The translations under genes and the position numbers were made by a program. From Kushneria avicenniae (GTDB lineage Bacteria > Pseudomonadota > Gammaproteobacteria > Pseudomonadales > Halomonadaceae): DNA of 64,000 nucleotides. This document shows positions 56,630 through 64,000 of the stretch, piece by piece. The DNA lies in the NCBI RefSeq assembly GCF_900112585.1, contig NZ_FOLY01000001.1:620001-684000 (forward strand). Reading direction: 5' to 3'. The notes under the pieces were generated by a model. The model had not been told where the DNA came from. It saw nothing but the letters and a program-made list of their open reading frames with translations, and made no database searches. How positions within the stretch are numbered: position 1 is the stretch's first letter; each line of letters opens with the position of its first letter.

Positions 56630-56657
56630 AAAAACGCCCCTTGAAGGGGCGTTTTTT
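56630..56657. terminator. Bidirectional terminator between mepM and the efflux gene
   Basis: AAAACGCCCC and GGGGCGTTTTTTT flank a short loop. A-runs and T-runs on both sides allow termination of mepM (plus) and of the outer-membrane lipoprotein gene (minus). Confidence 0.9.
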
Positions 56658-56694
56658 TGTTGCCGTGTCGGTTCGTCTTGCCGGATGCGACAGA

Positions 56695-58218
56695 TCAGCC
56701 ATCTGACCCTGTCATCTGCGGATTGGGCGCGTGCGGAAAGCCACCCGTCGCGTGAGGAACGTTGAGTCGATCATTGAAACCACCGCCCAGCGCCTGTACC
56801 AGTTGAATCGAGGTATCCACCAGCTGGCTGTTCAGACTGACCAGCGACTGCTGGGCGGTGAGCAGCTGCTGCTGGGTGCTCAGCACCTGCAGATAGTTGG
56901 TAATTCCCGCCTGAAACCGCTCGAGCGCCAGATCAAAGGCCTGCTGGGCATTGTCACGCGAGCGCTCCAGCGACTGGCGCTGGCGCTCCAGTGACTGTAC
57001 GGCGGTGATGGTATCGGCCACGGTACCCAGTGCCGAAATGACAGTCTGATTGTACTGTGCCACGGCCAGATCGTAATCCGCCTCGGTGCTGTCCAGATTG
57101 GCCCGCAGACGCCCCCCCTCAAAAATCGGCAGCGACAGGGCCGGCGAGACACTCCAGCTTTTGGCAGATTCCGAGAAGAAGTAGCTGCCCAGCCGCGAAC
57201 TGAAACCGGCCATCGCGCTCAGATTGAGATCGGGATAGAACTGCGCCTTGTCTGCCTTGATCTGCTGGGTCTGCGACTCTACCCGCCAGCGTGCCGCCAC
57301 GACATCCGGACGCCGGCCGATCAGCTCGGCCGGCACGACCGAAGGCAGCGACAGCAGTGCCGGAGACAGCGGCTGGGGGCGCTCGATATCGAAACCGCGA
57401 TCGGGGCCCTTGCCCAGCAGCACCCCCAGCGAGATCCGATCACTGCGAACGGCCTGCTCGGCCGACTCCAGAGACTGTCGAGCACTATCAACGCTTGAGC
57501 GCGACTGCAGCCGGACCGATTGATCGCTCAATCCGGCCTGCTGAAGCTGCTGGTTGGTCTGGTCAATGGTCTTTGCCCGCTCAAGCTCCTGACGAGCGAT
57601 GTCCAGCAGTGCGTAGTCCCCCGCCAGCTGAACATAGGCTCGTGCCACGTTGACCGACAGCGTCAGCGCCGCTTCATGCAGATCGATTTCGGTAGCCCGG
57701 GCCTCGCCCAGCGCTGCCGACCACGCAGCACGACGCCCGCCCCAGAGATCGACGTCATAGCTGAAGTTCGAAGAAAGCCCCCGGGTCGTGCTGTAGATGT
57801 TGCCCTGCCCCTGAGGATCGTCAACTTCCGATACCCGCGAACGGGAAATCTGCGCGGAACCATCGACGGTCGGCAGACGTTCGGCACCCGCCTGACCCAC
57901 AGCGGCATTGGCCGAACGCAGGCGTGCCTGGGCCACATCCATATCGGGAGAGTCTGCCAGTGCCTCCTGAATCAGGGCCTCAAGATGTGGATCGCCCAGC
58001 GCATTCCACCACTGACGATCGGGCCAGTTGGCCCAAGAGATAGTGACATCGCCCACGGCCTGCAGCGCCGACAGCTGATTGAGCGATACCATCTCGCCTT
58101 CGGGCTCGATCCCGTCATAGCTGGCGCAGCCACCGATCATGGCGACCAGCAGAAGTCCTGCTGCAGCAGGGTATATGCCATGTCCCGAGCGGCCCCGCTG
58201 CCTGTTATCCATTTTCAT
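56695..58218 (-). CDS. RND-type efflux outer-membrane lipoprotein (NodT/TolC family)
   Basis: A 507-residue outer-membrane factor that would join inner-membrane pumps to the cell surface. A lipoprotein signal ends AMIGGC. Two homologous helical repeats follow, with DVDLWGGRRAAWSAALGEARATEIDLHEAALTLSVNVARAYVQL in the first and LSLPIFEGGRLRANLDSTEADYDLAVAQYNQTVISALGTVADT in the second. GRRPDVVAARWRVESQ is a family hallmark. No membrane-fusion or pump gene is adjacent. The ATG at 58218 has GGAAG; a GTG at 58248 would overlap the DUF748 stop by four bases. Confidence 0.92.
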   Translation of the reverse strand: MKMDNRQRGRSGHGIYPAAAGLLLVAMIGGCASYDGIEPEGEMVSLNQLSALQAVGDVTISWANWPDRQWWNALGDPHLEALIQEALADSPDMDVAQARLRSANAAVGQAGAERLPTVDGSAQISRSRVSEVDDPQGQGNIYSTTRGLSSNFSYDVDLWGGRRAAWSAALGEARATEIDLHEAALTLSVNVARAYVQLAGDYALLDIARQELERAKTIDQTNQQLQQAGLSDQSVRLQSRSSVDSARQSLESAEQAVRSDRISLGVLLGKGPDRGFDIERPQPLSPALLSLPSVVPAELIGRRPDVVAARWRVESQTQQIKADKAQFYPDLNLSAMAGFSSRLGSYFFSESAKSWSVSPALSLPIFEGGRLRANLDSTEADYDLAVAQYNQTVISALGTVADTITAVQSLERQRQSLERSRDNAQQAFDLALERFQAGITNYLQVLSTQQQLLTAQQSLVSLNSQLVDTSIQLVQALGGGFNDRLNVPHATGGFPHAPNPQMTGSDG

Positions 58219-58244
58219 GCCACTTCCATGTCCTTGTCCGACGC

Positions 58245-59987
58245 TCACTCATCGCTGGGATCGGTCACCACCTGCGACAGAGGACCTTCTGTATAGCCCC
58301 CTGAGGTTTTGTCTGCTGCATCATTATCGTCGCCGTTGATCATGGCATCGAGCGTATCGATGGGCGAAGTGACAAGATTCTCCATCACTTCGCCCGCAAT
58401 CTGCGTGACAACGCTTGTCATGTCCACGCTGCTGCCCTTGACCGACGCCTCAATGGGAATATCGAGATTAATGACACCGTCACCGCTTTGCAGCAGGCCA
58501 ACCAGTCGCCTCAACGGCATGGAGGCATCGCTGTCGACGGGCGCTTCGGAGAGCGCCAGCTGCTTGAGCACGATATGGTTCTTTGCCGTGACCTGCCCGC
58601 CATCGAGCTGATAGTGCAGATCCAGATCGGCGATACCGCTGCGAATGCGATAGCCGCCAAAGCGCTGCACGTATGGCGCAAAGCGCTCCAGCGGCAACCG
58701 CTTGCTGGTCAGGGTCATCTCGCCTGCCAGCGAACCACCCGCGCTGAAGCTTCCTTCGATGGCCACCGGCGTATCGTCGCTCTCAAGGCCCTTGAAGCGA
58801 AACTTTGCCGGCGCGGATGATCGGGTATCAAAGGCATCCATCCGACCTTCAAGCGATCGAATGTCCAACTGGACCACCGGCGACATCTGATGATCCTCGA
58901 ATCGGAAAGTGCCATTATTGATGCGCAGGCTGCCCAGCGCCAGGTTTGGTGTCTGACCGCTGTTCGATTGGGCCGATGATGTTTTATCGGAGGAAGACCC
59001 CGTCTGCGACTGATCCTGATTGTCCGTCCGCGAGGTCAGATTGAAATGACCCTGATCATCAAGGAGCACCAGAAAATCGGGCGCATCGAGATCAAGACGC
59101 GCCACCCGCAGGTGATGGCTTCCCTGGACGTCCATACCACTCAGGTCTGCCTTGCCAATGCCGAAAACGTGCTGCCCCTGGTGGTCGATAACACTGACGT
59201 CGTTAACGCCGAGGTCGCCCTGCCACAGCAGACCGTTATCGGTCGCGCGGCCAAAGGCAAGCCGCCCCTGCCCCTGAAGCACACCGCGCTCGATCTTGAG
59301 GTGCTGCATGTCGGCAAGCCAAGGATTGAGCAGCGTCAGAGCCAGCTGATCTCCCTTGACCTTCAGATCACCGGTCAGGGGCTCGGGGCTGAAGTCACCT
59401 GTCGCTGCAAGCCGCCCCTGCCCCAGACGAGCACTGGCGCTGCCGTGCATGGGCGCATCCTGCATGCTGTCGAAATCTGCAAGCGACAGCGTCATGTCCT
59501 GAAACGATAGCGTCCTCTGCGATGATGCGCGTTGATCCACCCAGTCGAGCTGTCCCCCGGTCACATCGATGTGATCGATCACGACCCTGGTGCTGTCGTC
59601 ATTCCCGGTATCGCTGCTCCCCAGCCCGGACAGATTGAGATCACCCGAGGCTTTTGTTACCACACGCAGGTGTACGCCTTTCAATGCTACCTTTCTGATA
59701 GACACGCCCGAACGCCAGAGCGATGACCAGTGAAGCGAGGCGTGACCGCGCGCCACGGTCAGGAGTCGATGGTCGGGCGCCCCCAGCGTCAGTCCCTGAA
59801 GCGACACCGTCGCCGTCAGCGGATTGACGGTGACATGCTCAATGGTGACCGGTCTGTCCAGGGCGCTTTCAAGCGAGCGTGTGGCATAGGCGGTCGCGCC
59901 CCATGTACACAGCAGCCAGACCAGTAGTCCGGCAATGACGGCGGCGCCTGCGCCGATAAGCCAGCGATTGCGATGTGCGAGGGCCAA
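58245..59987 (-). CDS. DUF748 (AsmA-like) inner-membrane protein
   Basis: A 580-residue protein with one N-terminal span (about 9-33) and a large periplasmic body. The sequence has the DUF748/AsmA-like pattern of repeated beta segments (DGQVTAKNHIVLKQLALSEAP-like and GVINLDIPIEASVKGSS). It has a Ser/Gln/Asp-rich low-complexity insert near residue 320 (NQDQSQTGSSSDKTSSAQS). AsmA-like proteins help carry phospholipid between the membranes. The start is TTG at 59987 after AGGAGCAAGG. The next gene encodes an outer-membrane efflux lipoprotein and is probably co-transcribed. Confidence 0.88.
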   Translation of the reverse strand: MALAHRNRWLIGAGAAVIAGLLVWLLCTWGATAYATRSLESALDRPVTIEHVTVNPLTATVSLQGLTLGAPDHRLLTVARGHASLHWSSLWRSGVSIRKVALKGVHLRVVTKASGDLNLSGLGSSDTGNDDSTRVVIDHIDVTGGQLDWVDQRASSQRTLSFQDMTLSLADFDSMQDAPMHGSASARLGQGRLAATGDFSPEPLTGDLKVKGDQLALTLLNPWLADMQHLKIERGVLQGQGRLAFGRATDNGLLWQGDLGVNDVSVIDHQGQHVFGIGKADLSGMDVQGSHHLRVARLDLDAPDFLVLLDDQGHFNLTSRTDNQDQSQTGSSSDKTSSAQSNSGQTPNLALGSLRINNGTFRFEDHQMSPVVQLDIRSLEGRMDAFDTRSSAPAKFRFKGLESDDTPVAIEGSFSAGGSLAGEMTLTSKRLPLERFAPYVQRFGGYRIRSGIADLDLHYQLDGGQVTAKNHIVLKQLALSEAPVDSDASMPLRRLVGLLQSGDGVINLDIPIEASVKGSSVDMTSVVTQIAGEVMENLVTSPIDTLDAMINGDDNDAADKTSGGYTEGPLSQVVTDPSDE

Positions 59988-60259
59988 GTGCCTTGCTCCT
60001 GCGTCGTTGTCGGATGCCTACCATGTCCGGCGCAGGGTCTGTCCGAAAGCGCCCGCGCCATCAGGCAGAAGCAGGATAACACGGGTACCGACCGCCATTT
60101 TGACCGGCTAGGCCTTTCAGCGACACCGGAGCACCGGTATTGAGAAGAATAAGACCTGCTTAATCAAAAGTTGTCAGCCACTGCATTTTTTTGTATCAAC
60201 CTGGACTAACATTACTGATATATATCCTGTACAGGGTTCAGCCAGGAGTCATTGACGTC

Positions 60260-60628
60260 ATGATCAGTCTGCTATGGATAGCATGTATGGCCACCGCGCT
60301 GGGGGGCTACGGACTGTGGCGAGGGTTTTCGCGCGATATCTGCCTGTCCGTGGTGCTGATCGCGCTGGGCGTGGCGGCTGCAGCGCTGATCATTATCAGC
60401 AGTGTGGCCAGTCTTGTCGTCGCGGGTGCCGTCGTCACCATTAGTCTGGGGGTCTGCCTGCGCGAAGGCCAGCGCCAGACTCCTTCTGCTCGACAGGGCC
60501 GGGCAAAACGTCCCCGCTCTCATCAGCCCCGAGCGGCGCTTGCCGCCCTGTGGCAGGGGAATGTTCGGGCGCGTCGTGCGCCGCGTCAGGGCGCTACCCC
60601 CCGGAAACGTTCGCGCCAGACCCAGTGA
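60260..60628 (+). CDS. Small membrane protein with a basic tail, 122 residues
   Basis: Two hydrophobic helices (MISLLWIACMATALGGYGLW; ICLSVVLIALGVAAAALIIIS and the next segment) are followed by about 55 basic, disordered residues rich in Arg, Gln, Ala and Pro. The ATG at 60260 is 11 bases after AGGAG. The stop lies 13 bases before the ABC exporter start on the same strand. No family recognised. The basic tail could bind RNA, DNA or anionic lipid, but this is a guess from composition. Confidence 0.6.
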   Translation: MISLLWIACMATALGGYGLWRGFSRDICLSVVLIALGVAAAALIIISSVASLVVAGAVVTISLGVCLREGQRQTPSARQGRAKRPRSHQPRAALAALWQGNVRARRAPRQGATPRKRSRQTQ

Positions 60629-60641
60629 CTCCTTTTTAAGC

Positions 60642-62486
60642 ATGCAGCGACCCCGCCTCGGACATCGTCTGGCCACCGCGCCGGGCGATGTCATCAATGT
60701 CTTTCGCTATACCCACCGAGCCCTGAAGCTGGTCTGGCAGACATCACGCGTGATGATGCTGGGTCTGGCACTGGCCACGCTGGTGGCCGGCGTGCTGCCG
60801 GCCGTCGCCGCCTGGGTCGGTCAGCTGATTGTCGATGGCGTGGTGGCCGCTGCCGAACGTTACACCGACACCACCGACACGCTCGACATGCTCGCACCGG
60901 TGCTGTGGCTGGTCGCCCTTGAAGGCATGATCATTGCAATGATCGCGCTGGCCCAGCGCCTGCTGGAGGCGCAACAGTCGTTGCTGCGGGCCCGACTGGG
61001 TCAGAAGGTCAACATGATGATCCTCGACAAGGCCGGGCAACTGTCGCTGCCACAGTTCGAGGACTCGGAAATCTATGATCAGCTCACCCGCGCCCGGCGT
61101 GAAGCTTCGACCCGACCGCTGTCGCTGGTCAACCGAACCTTCACGCTCTCGCAGAATCTGATCTCGCTGGCAAGCTTCGCTGTGCTGCTGGTGCAGTTCT
61201 CTCCCTGGGCACTGGTCATCATTGCCCTGGGCGCCCTGCCGGTATTTTTTTCCGAGGCGCGCTTTTCCGGCGAGGCGTTTCGTCTGTTTCGCTGGCGCTC
61301 ACCGCAGATGCGCGAGCAACGCTATCTGGAAACGCTGCTGGCCCGCGAGGACAGCATCCGCGAGGTCAAGCTCTTCGGTCTCGAACCGCTGCTGCGCCAG
61401 CGCTACCGCGCCATTTTTGAACGCCTCTACGACGAGGAGCGTCGCCTCACTCTGCGCCGGACCCTGTGGGGATTTCTGCTCGGACTGCTGGGCACCCTGA
61501 CCTTTTATGCCGCCTATGGCTGGGTGGTACTGGAAACGGTCATCGGCGCGCTGACGCTGGGCCAGATGACCATGTACCTGATGGTGTTCAAGCAGAGCCA
61601 GGGAGCGCTGTCGGCCGGCCTTGCTGCCATCAGCGGCATGTACGAGGACAATCTTTATCTGTCCAATCTCTATGAATTTCTCGAGCTGCCCATTGAGGCC
61701 GAGCGTGGCACGCTTGCCAAAGGCGCCATGCCCGGCGATGGCCTGCGCTTTGAAAACGTTCATTTCGCCTACCCCGGCGGCGTCACGGCGCTGCATGATA
61801 TCTCGCTGCATCTGCGCCCCGGCGAGAGCCTGGCGCTGGTGGGAGAAAACGGTTCCGGCAAGACCACCCTGATCAAACTGCTGACCCGTCTCTACCAGCC
61901 CGACAGCGGACGCATCCTGCTGGACGGCAGCGACCTGCGCGACTGGCAGCTCACCGCCCTGCGACGTCGAATCGGTGTCATCTTTCAGGACTTCGTGCAC
62001 TACCAGTTTCCGGCCGGCGAGAATCTCGGCGTAGGCAATATCGACGCTTTTGATGATGAAGAGCGCTGGCGCGAGGCGGCCCATCGCGGACTGGCCAATG
62101 CCTTCATCGAGCAGCTGCCGCAGGGCTATCGCACCCAGCTGGGCCGCTGGTTCAGGAATGGTCAGGAGCTGTCCGGTGGGCAATGGCAGCGCATCGCCCT
62201 CTCCCGCGCCTGGATGCGTGAAGAGGCCGACATCCTGGTGCTTGATGAACCCACCGCGGCCATGGACGCCGCCGCGGAGGCCGCGGTGTTCGAGCGCTTT
62301 CGCCAATACAGCCGTGACCGAACCGCCATTGTGATCTCGCACCGGTTTTCAACCGTACGCAGCGCTGATGTGATCGTGGTCATGGAGCACGGCCATATCA
62401 TCGAACGCGGCAGCCATGACGACCTTCTGGCCGCCAATGGCCGCTATGCAACGCTTTTCCGGCTACAGGCCGAAGGCTATCGCTGA
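60642..62486 (+). CDS. ABC exporter, fused permease and ATPase
   Basis: A 614-residue half-transporter that should homodimerise in the inner membrane. About six membrane spans occupy the first 340 residues. The ATPase domain has Walker A GENGSGKTT (about 400-408), signature LSGGQ (about 509) and Walker B DILVLDEPTAAMD. The lack of coupling-gene neighbours leaves the substrate open; the family carries lipids, peptides or drugs. The ATG at 60642 has no strong ribosome site and probably relies on coupling to the preceding small gene. Confidence 0.9.
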   Translation: MQRPRLGHRLATAPGDVINVFRYTHRALKLVWQTSRVMMLGLALATLVAGVLPAVAAWVGQLIVDGVVAAAERYTDTTDTLDMLAPVLWLVALEGMIIAMIALAQRLLEAQQSLLRARLGQKVNMMILDKAGQLSLPQFEDSEIYDQLTRARREASTRPLSLVNRTFTLSQNLISLASFAVLLVQFSPWALVIIALGALPVFFSEARFSGEAFRLFRWRSPQMREQRYLETLLAREDSIREVKLFGLEPLLRQRYRAIFERLYDEERRLTLRRTLWGFLLGLLGTLTFYAAYGWVVLETVIGALTLGQMTMYLMVFKQSQGALSAGLAAISGMYEDNLYLSNLYEFLELPIEAERGTLAKGAMPGDGLRFENVHFAYPGGVTALHDISLHLRPGESLALVGENGSGKTTLIKLLTRLYQPDSGRILLDGSDLRDWQLTALRRRIGVIFQDFVHYQFPAGENLGVGNIDAFDDEERWREAAHRGLANAFIEQLPQGYRTQLGRWFRNGQELSGGQWQRIALSRAWMREEADILVLDEPTAAMDAAAEAAVFERFRQYSRDRTAIVISHRFSTVRSADVIVVMEHGHIIERGSHDDLLAANGRYATLFRLQAEGYR

Positions 62487-62557
62487 CCTTTCCTGCCCCA
62501 TTCCCCGGCCTCCTGGGCAAAAGTCGTAAAGACAGCCCTGCAATGGCGCCATAAAGT

Positions 62558-62577
62558 TTGTGACAACGTTGTCACAA
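62558..62577. promoter_or_regulatory. Palindromic operator upstream of the sugar permease gene
   Basis: TTGTGACAAC (62558-62567) and GTTGTCACAA (62568-62577) form a perfect 20-bp palindrome with a central CG, typical of LacI/GalR-family operators. It lies 46 bases before the permease start, and a LacI-type regulator gene begins at 63938. Confidence 0.75.
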
Positions 62578-62622
62578 CTGATGGACGGCTGATCGTTTCG
62601 CCTGCAGCCCGGAGAGACTGGC

Positions 62623-63894
62623 TTGAGACATTTTCTCGGTATTTCACTGACGCGCGCCTACCTGCAAAGCTCCTTCAGCCTGCTGCTGTTTTTCGCCTCC
62701 TGGGGCATCTGGTGGTCGTTTTTCCAGATCTGGCTGACCAGCGACACCAACGGTCTAGGGCTGGATGGCACCTCGGTCGGCATTGTTTATGCGGCCAACT
62801 CGCTGGCCACGCTCTTTTTCATGATTGCCTATGGCACCCTGCAGGACCGTCTGGGAACCCGGCGCCATCTGGCAATTCTGGCGGCTGGCGCAGCGTCTCT
62901 GGTGGGGCCGTTCATGATCTGGGTCTATCGTCCGCTGCTGGAGGACAGCTTTGCCCTGGGCGTAACGGTGGGCGCCGTGTTTCTCTCGGCAGGCTTTCTG
63001 GCTGCCTTTGCGCTGTTTGAGGCCATTGCTGAGCGCATCAGCCGGCGCAGCGGTTTTGAATACGGTCAGGCGCGGATGTGGGGCTCGGCCGGTTACGCCA
63101 TTGTGGCGCTGCTGGCAGGCTTTCTGTTCACACTCGATGCACGCCTGATCTTCTGGATGGGCTCGCTGTTCGGTGTCGCCCTGCTATTGATGCTGTTGAT
63201 CTGGAAAGCACCGGTCGAGGCCACCTCTCCCACCGAACACGAGCAGCAGGTGCCCTCGCTGCGCGACATGATCGATGTCTTCAGGATTGGTGCACTATGG
63301 AAGCTGATCGCTTTCGTCTTCTTTTCCTGGACCTTCTATACCGTCTATGACCAGCAGATGTTTCCGGAATTCTATACCCGACTGTTCGACTCCCCGGCGC
63401 GCGGACAGCAGTTCTACGGCATGCTCAATTCGGCCCAGGTCTTTCTGGAAGCGGCCATGATGGGGCTGGTCCCCCTGCTCATGCATCGTATCGGCGTGCG
63501 CAATACCATCCTGCTGGGTGCGATGGTCATGTTCCTGCGTATTCTGGGCAGTGCAGTATTTGACGACCCCATGCTTGTCTCGCTGGTCAAAATGTTCCAC
63601 GCCATTGAGGTCCCGCTGTTCGTGCTTGCGATCTTTCGCTACTTTACCCTGCACTTCAATCCGGCGCTGTCGGCCACGCTTTATCTGGTCGGCTTTCAGA
63701 TCTCGGCGCAGGGCGGCAACATCGTTTTATCGCCACTTCTGGGCATGCTGCGCGACAGTGTCGGATATCAGACCACCTTCTCCATCATCAGCGCCATTGT
63801 GCTCATCGCCGGCCTCTATGCGTTTTTCGTGCTTAAAAGGGATCACGAGGATGTCTACGGCGAGCTCTCCATGAGCGAGGACACGGCAGCGTAG
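62623..63894 (+). CDS. MFS oligosaccharide:H+ symporter, CscB-like (sucrose permease)
   Basis: A 423-residue member of the oligosaccharide:H+ symporter family (LacY, CscB, RafB). It has SFFQIWLTSDTN in loop 1, FFMIAYGTLQDRLGTRRHL, GPFMIWVYRPLL and FEYGQARMWGSAGYAIVALLAGF, closely following CscB over its length. FYTVYDQQMFPEFY and the FHAIEVPLFVL helix also match. The start is a TTG after GGAGAG at nine bases. The 20-bp palindrome upstream and the LacI-type gene downstream suggest induction by its substrate, perhaps sucrose. Confidence 0.88.
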   Translation: MRHFLGISLTRAYLQSSFSLLLFFASWGIWWSFFQIWLTSDTNGLGLDGTSVGIVYAANSLATLFFMIAYGTLQDRLGTRRHLAILAAGAASLVGPFMIWVYRPLLEDSFALGVTVGAVFLSAGFLAAFALFEAIAERISRRSGFEYGQARMWGSAGYAIVALLAGFLFTLDARLIFWMGSLFGVALLLMLLIWKAPVEATSPTEHEQQVPSLRDMIDVFRIGALWKLIAFVFFSWTFYTVYDQQMFPEFYTRLFDSPARGQQFYGMLNSAQVFLEAAMMGLVPLLMHRIGVRNTILLGAMVMFLRILGSAVFDDPMLVSLVKMFHAIEVPLFVLAIFRYFTLHFNPALSATLYLVGFQISAQGGNIVLSPLLGMLRDSVGYQTTFSIISAIVLIAGLYAFFVLKRDHEDVYGELSMSEDTAA

Positions 63895-63937
63895 CCGGCC
63901 TGAAAAGGTGAGAGACGCGAACTTCAGGAACATCACC

Positions 63938-64000
63938 ATGGTGTCGATCAAGGACGTGGCACGTCACGCCGAGACCTCCTTCAAGACCGTCTCGCGGGTC
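63938..64000 (+). CDS. LacI-family transcriptional regulator (5' end only)
   Basis: Only 21 codons lie in the window. They read MVSIKDVARHAETSFKTVSRV, the N-terminal helix-turn-helix of a LacI/GalR repressor. AGGAAC precedes the ATG. It would bind palindromes such as that at 62558-62577. The gene continues beyond base 64000. Confidence 0.85.
   Translation, partial: MVSIKDVARHAETSFKTVSRV

Noticed and set aside
1-64000. tRNA, rRNA, insertion sequence, integrase or prophage
   Set aside because: No clover-leaf, rRNA core segment, transposase or phage gene was recognised. Small RNA genes could have been missed.

Overview
The window looks like ordinary chromosome of a moderately halophilic gammaproteobacterium, most likely a member of the Halomonadaceae (Halomonas, Kushneria or Chromohalobacter type). 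This is inferred from the GC-rich coding sequence, the gamma-type genes (recBCD, sbcCD, ybiT, opgD, tpx, nfi, yqjG, mepM, argO) and a choline-sulfatase gene, which fits use of choline esters as precursors of compatible solutes. I saw no rRNA, tRNA, CRISPR array, insertion sequence, integrase or phage gene. Both edges cut genes: recD on the left and a LacI-family regulator on the right.

Layout. 1-5334: recD (partial) and recB, overlapping on the minus strand. 5524-7764: a C45-type Ntn hydrolase, a 53-residue protein and a BioH-like esterase. 7839-12161: a compact four-gene minus-strand operon of cupredoxin-like secreted protein, membrane GGDEF/EAL protein, DUF3034 outer-membrane protein and lipid-anchored truncated globin. 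It is divergent from a chemoreceptor gene (12482-14185). 14292-23721: DUF4202 protein, MATE exporter, cobalamin-independent methionine-synthase-like enzyme, ArgO exporter, choline-sulfatase, serine hydrolase, a 64-residue protein and the ABC-F ATPase YbiT. 24005-29949: MFS transporter, YcaQ-type DNA glycosylase, a small periplasmic protein, an xdhC-mocA-NYN cluster and a DUF1348 protein.

29946-37261: recC, about 24.6 kb from recB, then an SDR dehydrogenase, a metabolite symporter and argE. 37585-42068: two small proteins, OsmC, Tpx, a histidine phosphatase and OpgD. 42518-47109: sbcD and sbcC, overlapping by four bases. 47199-54224: an unknown membrane protein, a secreted alpha/beta hydrolase, endonuclease V, DeaD helicase, glutathionyl-hydroquinone reductase and a LysR regulator. 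54225-54926 is AT-rich and non-coding. 54927-62486: a MepM-like peptidase, then a DUF748 protein with an outer-membrane efflux lipoprotein, then a small membrane protein with an ABC exporter. 62623-64000: a CscB-like sugar permease with a palindromic operator upstream and a LacI-type regulator downstream.

Themes. DNA repair is well represented (RecB, RecC, RecD, SbcC, SbcD, YcaQ, EndoV), as are redox and envelope stress functions (OsmC, Tpx, YqjG, globin, OpgD, MepM, DUF748). The strongest candidate for an undescribed system is the 7839-12161 operon. It joins a predicted periplasmic type 1 copper protein, a predicted c-di-GMP phosphodiesterase with a degenerate cyclase site, an outer-membrane barrel and a lipoprotein haemoglobin. 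Start codons were moved inward wherever a Shine-Dalgarno sequence or family length favoured it. All family assignments come from reading motifs, not from database searches.
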